Below, in pieces: positions 15,119-27,233 of a DNA stretch of 64,000 nt. Both the position numbers and the translations under genes were made by a program. How positions within the stretch are numbered: position 1 is the first letter of the stretch; each line of letters starts with the position of its first letter. A model generated the notes under the pieces. It did no database searches. It had not been told where the DNA came from and saw only the letters and a program-made list of their open reading frames with translations. Origin of the DNA: Plumapathes pennacea. Taxonomy: Eukaryota; Cnidaria; Anthozoa; Antipatharia; Myriopathidae. Location of the stretch: positions 627,501-691,500 of the forward strand of contig OZ038471.1 of assembly GCA_964036295.1 (NCBI GenBank), written 5' to 3'.

Positions 15119-16514
15119 CTCGTTCAAACGAAAACCAACAAGGTTCGGTGTTAGCAGTTTCTTATACAAGGAGTTTTTGAGTGTATGGAACTGTGTAGTG
15201 CTTCATTTTAGATCAACATAGTTTCAGCGTGGATTGCTTTCATAATTTACACGTTTCTAGTAAAATAAAAGCTTGTTGTGTTGTGCGCTGGTCTTTCACC
15301 CTTTCAGGTTGCTCGATTGCATTATTTCTACATTTTCTTAAGTTATTTTCATTTTGCTATTTTAACTATCGGTCAGCTGAATTGGATTATTTTTCTTTTC
15401 ACGCCGCAACAAAATTATATAAACTAAGATATCTGCAATTTATGGGGATAAAACAGCTTCTATATGCGTGACACCCGAAAATTGATTTCTGTTCTGATTG
15501 ATTGACGGACTTAACTGACTGATCGACGAGTGTAACTTTGTTGGATGACAACCATTCTCTATACACTCCACAGAAGCAATGCGTCAATGGTAAACTGATA
15601 TAAGTAGTCTTCAGATAATAATACCGCCACTACAATCATAATACTCTCATACTCTACCGATAATCTTTTATTCAAAACACAACACAGCACGAAATGGATA
15701 AAGAAATGATGTCAAATGCAACATTGTGTTTTTACTGTGAAAGTAAATTTTCAGTTTTGATGAAACTTGTGCACTACAATTTCTGAAAGTGATCAGCGTG
15801 TTCTTTCAGTTTTTGAAGTACATCAGGCTGTACAGTTCTCAGAATTTAAACAATGGTGATACAGAATTTGGATGAAAGCAGATTGAACTATAAATTCTCA
15901 CTACATCACTCACTCAGTGTCTACTTGAGTGGTTAGGAGAATCAATAAAGGCTGCATAAACAAACAAACAAACAAAAAACTCACATAAAGCAAATCAGAA
16001 AATAAGCAAGGTGTTTTAAACCTTCCACTCCAGTAGCACTGAACTTATTTCCCATTCTGGTTCCCAGGTTCTTTTCCCTTCCACCCCCCCCCCCCCCCCC
16101 CCCCCCCCCAAGTCTAATGATTTGATCATGGATATCATACAGCAGCTTTCAGAAACCTGTTCAACCTACATATATACCTTGATATATTCTGATAATTGGT
16201 TGGGAGAATCTGCATATACAGTTGAGAGCAAAAGGATTACAGACTTGTAAGTAAACTTATGGTATTCAGTCAAAATATGAGTCACAAAAAAAAAAAAAAC
16301 AAAAAACAAACACAACTGGACTTTCTGTGTGTTACATTCAAACTTTAGTATTCCCACATGCATTTCAGAGGTCTCTGTCCTTTAACTTTGTTGTTTCACA
16401 CTAGCTTTCATGCACCTCACTGCACGTGGTGCTCCAGTTGTTTTATATCCGGTGTGGCCATCTAAACAGCGTCCATTCCTTGGGTAGTGTTGGGATCAAG
16501 GGTTTCCTTGAGTA
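15119..16514. other. Intergenic region with low-complexity tracts and a worn repeat copy
   Basis: It holds the 3' UTR of the 14,690 gene (AATAAA at 15264) and the 3' side of SMNDC1. A diverged copy of the TTAA-bounded MITE family described at 48.5 kb is visible at about 15788-15960. A pure C tract (about 24-26 bases) lies at 16085-16110. No protein-coding gene is seen. Confidence 0.5.
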
Positions 16515-19449
16515 CTATCTCTTGTACACCAGTTTGTCTGGTTGAGTAAACTGCGTCATGGGTTGCCCTCCAATCCCACACGTACCAACACCAACCTGAA
16601 AAATAAACAAACAATGCATGGAGTGCGTCACACACACATAGATATATAGAAGGCAATTTGTTTGTTTATCTAAATGTTTAACACATTAACCATAGATTTT
16701 GACCAAATTAATCTCAACAAATCCATATGTAGCAATTTGAATCATTGTTGTTGTTGTTGTTGCTATTATTATCAGACAAAAGTCTAAAAGTATTTTGTGA
16801 TATTAGAATTAATAAATTTCCACTGGTTTGCCGTGGTGTGGACTCTTATTTACCACGATTTACGTCATTACATGGTCAAAATGTTGTGGACTCGCGAGGC
16901 GCTTCGCCGAGTGAGTCCGCAACTAATTTTGACCATGTGATGACGTAAATCGTGGTAAATAAGAGTCCACACCACGGCAAACCAGTGGAAATTTGTTTTT
17001 CACCACAACATTTAGAAATATACGGGAAACTTTCGTTGTATTTCGCTGCAAAACGTGACATGCTGGCGTCAGCATCGTTGTCTGGACTCTTATTTACCAT
17101 AGTAAATCGACCAATCAGAGAGCGAGAAACTAGTGTGTTGTGGTAAAATGTACTGTACATGCCACAATAGTAATCAAAGTCTTGTATAAGAGGGTGTGAT
17201 GAAACTAAATTTGGTAGCTGGCCCAGGAACAAGCTGTACCTCACATTTTTCAAACAGTTTGTCACTCAGGAAAATCTACAAGTCCAACAGGACAGTCCCC
17301 CGGGTGACGCAGACACAGCTTCCTTGGTGCCCCATATGATCAGTACACACAGTTTGACTTAGAAAACTATAGGCCTACCTTGCCTGAAACTCCTTCTGGA
17401 GAAGCAAAGATGCTCTTTTTAGACATTCCTTTTAACTTGTTAGATTTGGATTTCCCTGAACCAGAACCCTGTAATTCAAAGCACTTGTGTTACTACAAGG
17501 CCTTGCTCTTGGGACATCACTTGTCGCCATGACAACACTCCTACATCAAGATCAGGACATACCTTTGAATTGTTGAAAAAATCAAGCCAGTTGTTTTTCT
17601 CCTTTTCCCTCTGTTCTTCAATTTCCTTTGCATGAACAGGACACAGACGTTAGCAGAGTTTCTCGACAACATGTCACACACAAAATCGAATGTTGAACGT
17701 TGAACGTTGAACTTGAACCAACTAAGATAGCGCACCTTGACTCTTTGCTGCTTTTTTGCCATCTTCTTCCTTTTCTGGTCTTTCACTTTATCCTTTTCGG
17801 CTCTGTAAAGTAATTCAATAGGACTATCATCAAACATGTATGATGCACAAAGAAAACTGACTGTGTCACAGACCTTGACTTCTGACCAGTGCTTGCAGAT
17901 GCTTCTCCAATTTCTGTAAATGTTCTTTTTGTACCAACTCCACCAGAAGCTCTGAGAGATGAAATCTAGACACAGATGAAGGAAACAAGCCAAAGAATAT
18001 TTAGAAGCATTGTATTAACACAAAGTTGTTGTGATATGCTGACAGATAATATGAAAGTTGTCATAGTACCATCAATCCATCAACAGAGACCCAGGGGCAG
18101 ATCCCAGCCTTAGCTGCTTTTTGTTCCCTATAACATGATCTACTCTTGGGTCTGTGAAGATACCACCTACTGTTCCAGATACTTGCCTTAACAATCTCTG
18201 TGTTCCCATAGGTATCAAATGACACAGTACAGGTTGTGAGGTCATCAGAAATCATATCAATGGTGGCATTGTAGTAACTGTAAACAATCAAACAAAGCAG
18301 GATGCCTCAACTTCAAGCCTTGAGATGTTCAAAACAGGTGGCTTGCATTGTTCACTTACTTGCCGTCTTGACTGAAGACTGCTTGACATTTATCTCCGAC
18401 TTTCCATTTTGTACTCTGCTGTTGTACTTGAGTTGTGCTTTTCTGTTGAGTGCATTTTTAATGTAAACTACTCACACATTGTCCTTTTCATAGTGCATAA
18501 CCATTTTTTCTGAACATATTATTGTTTGAAACTAAATTTAGGGAATTTCTTGAACTGATGTGAAAGTGGAGATTTGGGGGTGACATAACAGTTAATAAAG
18601 AAGATATGTTACTAATACACTTGGTATAATTATGTTAATGGTCCAACCTTCTTATAAAAAATGAGTTTGATTTGTATGGAAAAGAACATGCAAATTTTAC
18701 AATTAATGTTTATCAGGAAGGTTTCACACCAGGCCTCGTTTTGAGACAGACACCTTGGTAAAATTTACCTGTCAGCTTTTGACTGGGTAAACTTTCATAT
18801 GCCATTTCCTCTCTTCTCTAGTCTATTATAAATCTGTGGCAAGACTCGGGAGCAAAAATTGCCGATTCTACTGTCCTCATTTGACAGATGGGTATTTAGT
18901 TCAATTCAATTTTATTCATTATAGATGTGTATAGATACATCTCCAAAAAGAGGTAGAATTAAAACGCAAGGAATGAAGAAGAACACCACTCACCTCATTA
19001 ACTTTCAGCAGATCTGAAGTAAGTGTGATCACTTCCTATGTAAAGCAAACAAAGCAGAAAACGGTCTGAAAAATACACACACTTTATAAACGAAGGACGA
19101 AGTGACAAAATTTATGAATTTGACAACCACCGAAACACTCATTCCCACAAAATCCTCGTGTTATCGGAATATAATTGCAGTTAAACCTGATTTTACCTCT
19201 AGATCCTGCTTCAACTTCTTCAGTTCTTCGTTACCTTTGTCGATTGTCAACGCAGCCTCGACCTACATGTCCGGGAAAAACGTCAATTTTCAGTTCGGTA
19301 AAAAATCATTCCGGTTCTTAGGCAGGAGAATAAGGGCGCTAAAGAAATATCTTGTCGACAGCACTGGTTATGGTGTTTTCACAGCGTACCTGCTCGAGCT
19401 GTGCTCGGTACTGACTCAAATTTGTTTGCAACTCTTTGGCGTCCGCCAT
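16515..19449 (-). CDS. SMNDC1: SMNDC1 / SPF30 splicing factor with Tudor domain
   Basis: SPF30 is a spliceosome assembly factor whose Tudor domain binds symmetrically dimethylated arginines on Sm proteins. Ten coding exons: 19390-19449 (MADAKELQTNLSQYRAQLEQ), 19197-19262, 18994-19035, 18360-18442, 18183-18277, 17874-17949, 17736-17802, 17563-17625, 17379-17468 and 16515-16595. They give about 240 residues, against 238 in human. The N terminus is a coiled coil. The Tudor core reads WKVGDKCQAVFSQDG then YYNATIDMISDDL and DTYGNTEIVK. The Lys-rich helix and the C-terminal KKSIFASPEGVSGK and VGVGTCG blocks match the family. The donor of exon 5 is ambiguous: GCAA|GTATCT (18183) or AACA|GTAGGT (18171) both preserve phase with the exon 6 acceptor at 17949. 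Confidence 0.93.
16814..16994. repeat. Near-perfect 181-bp hairpin (fold-back element)
   Basis: Arms of about 85-90 bp, from AAATTTCCACTGG to CCAGTGGAAATTT, with almost no mismatches, around the loop CTCGCGAGGCGCTTCGCC. A diverged partial repeat of the arm (TGGACTCTTATTTACC) recurs at about 17083-17098. It lies in the last intron of SMNDC1. Confidence 0.9.
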
Positions 19450-20126
19450 TTTCTTTTTCGGTGAGCAACTCACAGGAGCGAGGCTTCTAAGCCAAAGTCC
19501 CGGATAAAGGAACAATGAACACGCCAGAGAAACACGGAATCAGACCTCCGGACCAACCCCTTAACTCTAAAGACCTCCATAATTAAATTTATTGCAGAGA
19601 ACTATGCAGGGCAACTCTGCTTAAGTAAAAATCACAAAATAGTAATGGGCTCCTGAATAGGTAGAAAACAAAACATAGAGAAACAAAAGAGGGAACAGGT
19701 TGGTAATCTAAAAGCCATGGGAAGACAAAGTGAACAAAAAAAAAAAAAAAAAAAGGTGGGGGGAGGGGGTGAAGAAAGAATAGAGAAGGAATGGAAATGA
19801 AAGGAAAACAAAGATGGAATGAAGTTTCCAGATGTGAAGCAACAGAAAAATACAATATAATGTTTAATTATGTTTCACACTGGTCAATCCTTGAACATTG
19901 TACATGTCTTGCAGACTTTGTTGTACAGATAAAATTCATTCAGCATGCAAGAAGCACAGACACATTTTTGCTTGGCTGTTTCACTACAATAATCAGTTCC
20001 ATATTATCATTTAGACATACCTTAACCACAAAGTTACGAAAATCACTACAATATTAATAAAATTCCACATTTTGCAATCAGATAACAGGCACCCAGGCTT
20101 AGACACTTACATAACACATACATTAA

Positions 20127-20347
20127 GGGTGCGTTCGATTGGGTCTATTCCGGAATAGGAATAGCTAAAATGATCCAAAGTTTTGCCTGTTCTGGGGGAG
20201 ATTTTGTTCGAAATTATTTTAAAATCCTCACGCTTGCATTTTGAACAGCTCCCGATTCATCCTAAACCCTAATCAACTCCAAACCAAAGAATTTTATCGA
20301 TCAACAGTGCTATTCCTATTCCGGAATAGACCCAATCGAACGCGCCC
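20127..20347. mobile_element. MITE with GGGTGCGTTCGATTGGGTC ends, TAA target duplication
   Basis: A 221-bp element: left GGGTGCGTTCGATTGGGTCT and right end the inverse with one change, flanked by TAA (20124-20126 and 20348-20350). The sub-terminal word CTATTCCGGAATAGG is itself palindromic. A second copy lies at 52.8 kb. Confidence 0.85.
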
Positions 20348-20574
20348 TAATGTTATGTCCTCAAAAATGTCACTAAATGACTATAAAGATGTGTATGTTA
20401 TCATTTATTATTTGCCCTGGTCATTTGCAATTTAATTATTGCTTTATTGCTGGGGGTGGAGGAAATATAAAAAAATCCAAGATGTGGTTGCTGGGCTTGG
20501 CATTCATAATAATTTTGCCTTATCAGAGAAAAAATCACTTTGTTTGAGTTCACACACTACAATATACATGTTAT

Positions 20575-23500
20575 CTAGTAAATTTTCTTCTCTTCTTTGG
20601 ACAGTTGTTCCTCAAGACCAACTCGAACAAAATTTCCCAAAACCAACAACGCCTTCTCGGGCAGGATGCTGTGGAGGAAAATAGCACAAATTAAAGTAAC
20701 TGAGAGCCAATGTTTTTTGCATCAGTGAGTCAACTGGTCAGTATTGCCCCCTACCTCACAAAAAAATTATTTTGGGAAGGACATCAATCTCAAAAAAATG
20801 GTGTCGATATTTGTAGATTACAAGGACTCACTTCTTCATCATAAGCATCAATCCCTGACTTGGAATCCTAAGCACAGCTTGGTCTCTCAACACAGCATCC
20901 ACAGTCAGTTTTGCAACATCATCGGGTTCCAAAATGGGAAACAGCTTTGGGAACCTTTGGGTCAATGAACAAAAAGTAATTTACTTGATTATTGTGACTA
21001 TAGGAGGGAGAGGAGGGGGGGGGGAGGGGGGAGAGAGAGATGGTTGCTTTCATCCCCGAACGAAGTGAGGGAAATACTCACGACACTAATGCAGCAATAT
21101 TATACCGCCTACTTGGGGACTCCAAGCCTGTCGCCATCTCGAAATTTAACGTTGTCTGTCAGTCAGTCAGTCTGTCGTACGACTTTAGGCGCGGTTACCC
21201 CGCTAACCAATAACAAAGGCCGGATCGATCACGTGTGCCCTGTTGTTTTACTCGGAATAACTTAGAGATGAGATTTGAACGAAGCATTTAGATTTGAACG
21301 AAGCAACAATATATTGTAGCTGCGTTCACGAAAATGGAAAACTTAACTGAAAAACTTGAAACACAACAGTCTCGCGAAGCTCGTCTTCAAATGAGAAGGG
21401 AACAGGCACGAGCAAGGCGAAATCGTGAAACGAGCGAACAACAGCGCATGAATGCCGATCGAAAGCGACATGAACAGAAACGGGTAATGCAGACAACTCC
21501 GCAAAGAGAACAGCGCTTGAACGCAAATCGGAAACTTCAGGAGAAAAAGCGGGCCGAAAAGAAGACTCCGCAAATTAAGAGAACAGCGCATGAATGCCGA
21601 CCAAAAGCGACATGAACAGAAGCGGGAAACACAGACAACTCCGCAAAGGGAACAGTGCTTGAAAGCAAATCGGGAGCTTCAGACGCCGTTTTGTGTTAAA
21701 CTCAGATACTTATTTAGAAAGGACAAGCAACAAAGGTTAGTCAGTGGAAATCGAACAATCACCGTGACAAATATATATTTTGTAACTCGATCACTTCAAG
21801 AATGTATTAAAATCTGTATGCTGATCATTTTCCCTCGAAGTATTGTTTTACTACGCTTCTGTCGCCAGTTTCGGCTACCGTATTTGCTCAGAGCAATCGG
21901 AACTTGGAGTCTTGAATAATTTAGTCAGATGTCTTATTTTTCTGTAATCTGACACGCGGTGATTGCAGCGAAAATCGTTCACAAGCCCTTAGAAGTATTA
22001 CTGGGTCTGAAGCCCATGTATAATTTGAAGTAAACTGTTCAAGTTTTGCTTTGATTCTGGGAGAAATTTTGCTGTTTTGAGTGGGTTCAAATACAAAACA
22101 ATTCGAGCCTATTAAATATGCATGCCTGAGTCTGGTGCATGCAGTAGTAAAAACAAATCGCACAGGAAGCCTATTTAATTGTACTGCCTATGAATTCGAA
22201 ATTAGAAAATCAGTGTTCCTTTTTTCCCGTACTACGATGGCCGACCAACTTCAAACTTTGAGTATTAAATTTCGAGAACGTGCTTGGCAGACTGTATGAA
22301 TTAATTTGACGTGCCGACCGTGGGAAATACGTACTTCGTCACGCAATCGATTCTTTTTTCAACGCAAAAGTATAACACACACCATTCTTTTTCTCCTTCC
22401 TTTGCGTGTAGCACTTGAGTTCGAAGAAAAGATTGAGTCAACATTTCGGTAAAACAAAGGTTACTCTTATTGGGAGTTACCAAAAGTAAAAGTCCCATCA
22501 ATGGCAGAGTGAGGGGGTATATGCGATTATCGTATTTCTAGTATATGCTTGGGTATGTGCACCCTAAAGTATAGAATGATGTGCTTTGAATTTGAGGTTT
22601 TTTAGTTTAAAATAAGGCGTAATAGAGTTTGTCTTGTTGGTTTGAGTATAGGGTGTGGCTTTGGGGGTATGCGGTCTGAGAAAGGGCATGGGTTAGGGTG
22701 CTTTGAGAGCCATGTGGCAGCCACACCCAAAATTCTGAAGTCTTAATATCATGTCAGCAAACAAAATAGAAGGATATTTATCAACTCTTGGGATGCCAAC
22801 AAGTCTTGATATTATGTCAGCAAACAAATAAAAGAGATATTTACCTACACTTGGGGTGCCAACAAAGGCCAGTGTTGATGAAGAATGGCTGAATGCATGT
22901 TGTTTTCACTCCATTTATTCCCAAATGTCTGAGCTCAGCCTTCAGGGCCTCAGTAAAACCCACTGCCGCAAATTTGGACGCAGAGTAATCTGTCAAGTAG
23001 TATGTACCAAAACTGCCAGCAAGGGACGCAACTGTAACAATGTGACCACGGTTTTTCTCTATCATGCTGGGAAGAAAAGCTCTTGTGGTCTGAAGCAAAA
23101 TGAAAATTTTCATGAAAAATATTCTTCTCTCTAACATTTTTTTGGCCATCCATCCATCCATTCATTCATTCATTCATTCATTCATCCTTTGTCTGAGCTT
23201 GTACATGTCTATTTATTCTTTGAGCACAATAAATGCCAACATTATTCTAACCCAGAAGTGAGCCATGATGTTAATATCCATTGTCCTTTGCATCTCTTCA
23301 TTCTTCAGCCTCATCAGTTGCTTTCCCACCAGTATTCCAGCATTGTTGACCAGAATGTCAACATCACCAACATCCACTTTCACTTTCTCAGCAACTCTGT
23401 ACACATCCTCCCTCTTGCTGCAATCACACACATATGTATGAACTTGCTTGCCACGTGAGCACAGCAGTGCAGCGGTGTCTTCATTTGTCTCTGTGACAAC

Positions 23501-24586
23501 ACAAACAAATACATAAATCAATAGACAATTTCTTGTAATACCATCATCATGAATGCCTGAAAATTTGTCCAAGTTGGCATCTCAATTTCCATTTCTGAAC
23601 TTTAAAACACAAAACATAGTGTAATATAAGAAATTTATGCTTTTGTTACAAACCTAAAGTTGTGTAATCTACTCTTTTTTTATGCTCTTTCCATTTATGG
23701 CACTTAAAAACTTTTTTCATTCATGTGATCTAATTTACCTAGTGTGGCTGCAAAAGGCCAATTCAAGCAGAACCCGTCCGACCTTGTAAACATGCATTCT
23801 GTCTGTAAATACCTTTGTTGATGTCCCAGAGTACAAATGTTACTGAATACTTGGAAAACTCAAGTGCCAATTGTCTCCCCAGACCACCGCCAGCACCTGA
23901 CAAGTGTCAATCGAGAAGTCAACAAACAAGCATTCAGTAAATTTAGTGAATTTGAATCAAGGATTGATTAGTATTGTATGGCCTGCCACCCTCCACCTCT
24001 GCTTTGATACTGAATGCCCACATTAAGCATAATCAGATATTGTATGCATATGCATGCCTTTCACGCCTTCTCCAATTTGGAATGGCACGACCCAGCTGAC
24101 ACAAACCTGTACGTGATACTCATGTTACCTTCCGGCAAGCCTTTATAACGCACGCATCCAAACAGTCCAAAAGCGCACATTAGTCTGTTTTGTTTCGTGC
24201 ATTTTTGGGATGTGTTTTGAACAAAAATCGGCCATTTTAAAACGCATCACGACAACACCGCCAAAAAAAGAGGATCGTTCTCAAAAACGCTCCAGTTCCC
24301 CTTTTTGTAACGACAGCGAAAACGTATTATCCTTGTAAACGAAGCCAATGCAGCTTTAAAGTCTGCAAAGTGAGCAAAGATCAGCTGAGTTCGCGCGCAG
24401 CTCCCCGGGGCGCGCAGCCATGGCTTGATGCACAAACTTCGTCTGGCTGACTGTTATCAACACTATCTGTCCTCTGATGTCCTTCTTTGGCCCGGGAACG
24501 ATAGCACGGAACATTCCCTCCAAAGTGAAGACAAACATCTTGAAGATGACGACAAAAATTTCGCAAATGAGCCACATCTTCGACAA
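20575..24586 (-). CDS. Short-chain dehydrogenase/reductase, SDR16C (retinol dehydrogenase 10-like) type
   Basis: Six coding exons: about 24451-24586, 23813-23896, 23252-23490, 22845-23089, 20832-20954 and 20575-20668, about 306 residues. The N-terminal hydrophobic helix (IFVVIFKMFVFTLEGMFRAI) predicts membrane anchoring. The Rossmann motif spans the first junction (VLIT then GAGGGLG), NNAG is in ILVNNAGILVG, the active site is YSASK with an upstream catalytic Ser in VASLAG, and PFFINTG follows. This is the arrangement of the SDR16C group (RDH10, DHRS3, SDR16C5), which interconvert retinol and retinal with NAD(P). The exact substrate is not known. The first donor is one G short: the sequence reads ATAACAGTCAGC, while the frame needs ATAACAG before the splice. 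All other junctions are canonical and in phase. A long intron (20955-22844) holds an STPR-repeat ORF on the opposite strand. Confidence 0.92.
21334..21720 (+). pseudogene. Frameshifted STPR-type repeat ORF (remnant)
   Basis: Starting MENLTEKLETQQSREARLQM, the frame encodes Arg/Glu/Gln-rich repeats of about 23 residues with words such as REQRLNANRK, RMNADRKRHEQKR and TPQREQR. This is the look of the score-and-three-peptide repeat (STPR), a DNA-binding repeat often found with Helitron-like and other invertebrate mobile-element proteins. At about 21575-21590 the frame shifts by one base: the repeat goes on (MNADQKRHEQKR, TPQREQCLKANR) in the next frame until about 21685. No helicase or Rep domain is seen nearby. 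It sits inside an intron of the SDR gene on the opposite strand and is most likely a decayed fragment. Confidence 0.6.
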
Positions 24587-25192
24587 CGAGAAACAACCAA
24601 GCTAATGCTCTCTGCTGTGCATAGGGCCTGGGGAGAGTAACGTGACGTTCTTGTGCAGAGACAACGCCCAGCCTCCCTCAGCTCCCTTTCGACCTGGGAA
24701 GATATAGCAAAAAAAAAATAAAATTAATAAAAAAAAAAAAAAAAAAAAAAAACTATCGCACGCTCCAACAACTCGGATTCAAAGTCGTGTACTCTTGAAT
24801 GTACTTTTTTTGTTCTTGTCTAAACTTTACCTAATTAATATGGCGTTCTTTTATAAATCACGCACGTCAGAAAAAAGTCTAGATTGTGCTAAGGGCCTCA
24901 TTTTTGCAGCTCGATAAGATGTATTTCCTAAATTGAAACTCCTGCGAGACATATTCGTGACAAGGGTATCGAAATAGTAAAATCTCTGCTACCACTCTGC
25001 GTTAGGTATTAGGCGTTTCGTGATCAAATTACAAATAAATACGCCACCTCAAACGTCATTGGTTCATTCCCGTGACGGCTGAGTGAAGTGACGCGCAAGC
25101 TCCACATATTTACCAGCAATTGTTCGATGGTAGAGAAGTCGAGATACACAAACTTGTAGAAGGAATCAAGCTTGCAGTGCAAAATCGCGAAA

Positions 25193-27233
25193 ATGCCAAA
25201 GTGCCCGAACTGCCAGAAGGAAGTGTACTTCGGTATGTGGTATCAGTATGTAGTATGACCCGTAAGGCCACCAGAACCTCATAACAGATGAAACGGTGAA
25301 ATGAAAATATCTGCGTTGCCAATATATATAAAATATGGCCACAGCATGAAAATTTCACACGGATTGATATTTGCCTTTGTTTTTCAATATGTTTGTATTC
25401 TTCTCATCCAGCTGAAGCTCTTAGACCTAAAAGTAATCTATAGTATCAACCTCTTGGAGGGTTAGTTGCAAGGAACAGTTTACGTACAGTAAATAGGGAC
25501 AGTGTGCTGTTGTGCAGATTTGAAACAAAACCAAAATTAAGCTCGCATTTTACGCACTGGTCTTAGCGCGATTTCAGAGTTTTAAATTTAATATTTAGAA
25601 TCGATTTCTAACTCTAAAGTAGAAATTCTTCTAGATGCTAATTAACTTGTCTGTTTCAATTTCGTTCGCGCGCGTCCTTTGGGGGGTCAAGTCACAATCA
25701 CGCACTCATATTTTCGAAAACAAGATCCTAAAATTTTAATCGAAATTTCCAGTGCTACTCTAAATCAACAGACGCAGTCTTCATGTTCGGAACGCACCCA
25801 TGTACAACAAGTATTTACTTGAGCATGTTTTCAATAATCATTTTGGGTGGGGCAACTTAATCCCAAAACAAGCCACCGCAAAATGACCAGAATTTTCCCT
25901 GATCTTTGTTGTCGTGACAACAACAACAACAACGAAGGCTGCCCATGGGGTGTTCGTGCAACTTGTGCTTCAAGCTGCTGCTGCAAGTTGGACCTAATTA
26001 TACTGTCTAATGACCAGTGACGAGTGTCTCTTGATTGAAGATGTTCAATATTTATACTGCTTTCTATAGTCCACTGTTAAAATAAAGATTGATTGATTGA
26101 TTGATTGATTTGTTACTGGTTTCAACAGTGTCTTGACTTGTGTGCTTGAACCATTTTAGTATGAAACCTTTGGGCATGACTTGTTTGTGTGTGTGTGTGT
26201 GCGAGAAGAGGGAGTGAGGGGATGGACATGGAGGAGTGAATAAACACCCTCATTTCTTCTCTTTGTAGCTGAAAAGGTGACATCTTTGGGAAAGGACTGG
26301 CACAGACCTTGCCTGAGGTGTGAAAAATGCAAGAAAACTTTGAGTCCTGGTGGCCATTCTGAGGTATTTATACATATCACCATTGCTATCTAGATATTGA
26401 TGCCAGATTTCCCATAATACTGCATGCTTTGCTTGGTAATAAATAAAAATAAATAAATACCGTTTATTTAAAGTCGAAGCATTAGGGAGTGGTTGCCCAT
26501 TCTCCCGAGCCAGAGGCTCATGTTTCAAATGTCCGACCGGTGGAATACCTGTAGAAAGAAGACAGGTTCAGAAGGGAAAAACCGTTGGAGTTGCCTCCTC
26601 GGATGAAAAACCTTCTTACTACTGCCGGCCGTGGGGATTGAACCCACGACCTCCTGGCTTGGAGCTTCATTACGGATTCAGGTCCACCACCCCCAAACCG
26701 CTCGGCCACCAAGTCAGTATCCCACCAAGTCAGTATCCCACCAAGTCAGTATCCCACCAAGTCAGTATCAGTCAGTATTGAAGCAGAGATGCAACTTTCC
26801 TGCATGAGTGCCTTATCTACTGCTCACCTGAGAACTTGTGTTGATCTCAGACTTTGCCACATGTATCTGAAATTTCCCCCACAATCAAGAACATATCATG
26901 TGCAGCAAAAAGTCTTATAAGGAGTGCTAAAAGGCATAATTTTGGCTCACCATGTTGACTGAAGTTCCTTGGCTCTGAAGCAGACTTGGCTCACTTGTCA
27001 GTGCCACACCCTACCCTACCCCACCCCACAGAGCTACACCATTTGACCTAGTGGGCCCCAGACCCCCCAGGCCAAAATCTCCCACCTGAAACATTTTGGG
27101 GGTAGGCTGGAATCTAATGTGGTGTTCTTGTTAACAGCATGGAGGCAAACCTTACTGTAATAAACCTTGTTATTCCGCTCTCTTTGGTCCTGGTGGTTTT
27201 GGCCATGGTGGAACTGAGTCTCACAAGTACTGA
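25193..27233 (+). CDS. CRIP1: Cysteine-rich intestinal protein-like single LIM domain protein (CRIP)
   Basis: Three coding exons: 25193-25232, 26269-26363 and 27138-27233, 77 codons with the stop TGA at 27231-27233. The single LIM domain shows all zinc ligands: CPNC (first pair), WHRPCLRC and CEKCKKTL, and the second finger ending [14 protein letters not shown]. The GPGGFGHGG tail is typical of CRIP1/CRIP2. These are small LIM adaptor proteins of cytoplasm and nucleus; no enzyme activity. Phases (40, 95 and 96 nt) join exactly with GT-AG sites. A poly(A) signal AATAAA lies at 27772-27777, giving a 3' UTR of about 540 bp. Intron 2 contains a tRNA-derived SINE. Confidence 0.93.
26431..26722 (-). 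mobile_element. tRNA-derived SINE
   Basis: Read on the minus strand, the head is tRNA-like: an A-box TGGCCGAGCGG (26699-26709) and a B-box GGGTTCAATCC (26635-26645), spaced as in a long-variable-arm (Ser/Leu-type) tRNA, but the cloverleaf is not intact. A tRNA-unrelated body follows, and the tail ends in ATTTA/AATAAA-type short repeats at 26431-26462, as expected for a SINE mobilised by a LINE. Confidence 0.75.
26703..26777. repeat. 16-bp tandem repeat next to the SINE head
   Basis: Four nearly perfect copies of CCACCAAGTCAGTATC. The unit overlaps the 5' end of the SINE, so it probably arose by expansion of the insertion boundary. Confidence 0.85.

Noticed and set aside
21326-21591. Minus-strand ORFs opposite the STPR repeats
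   Set aside because: Leu/Phe-rich mirror readings of the Arg/Gln-rich plus-strand repeat; no independent support.
26630-26712. Functional tRNA gene on the minus strand
   Set aside because: A- and B-boxes are present, but the acceptor and anticodon stems do not pair and a SINE body and tail follow, so it is a tRNA-derived SINE.
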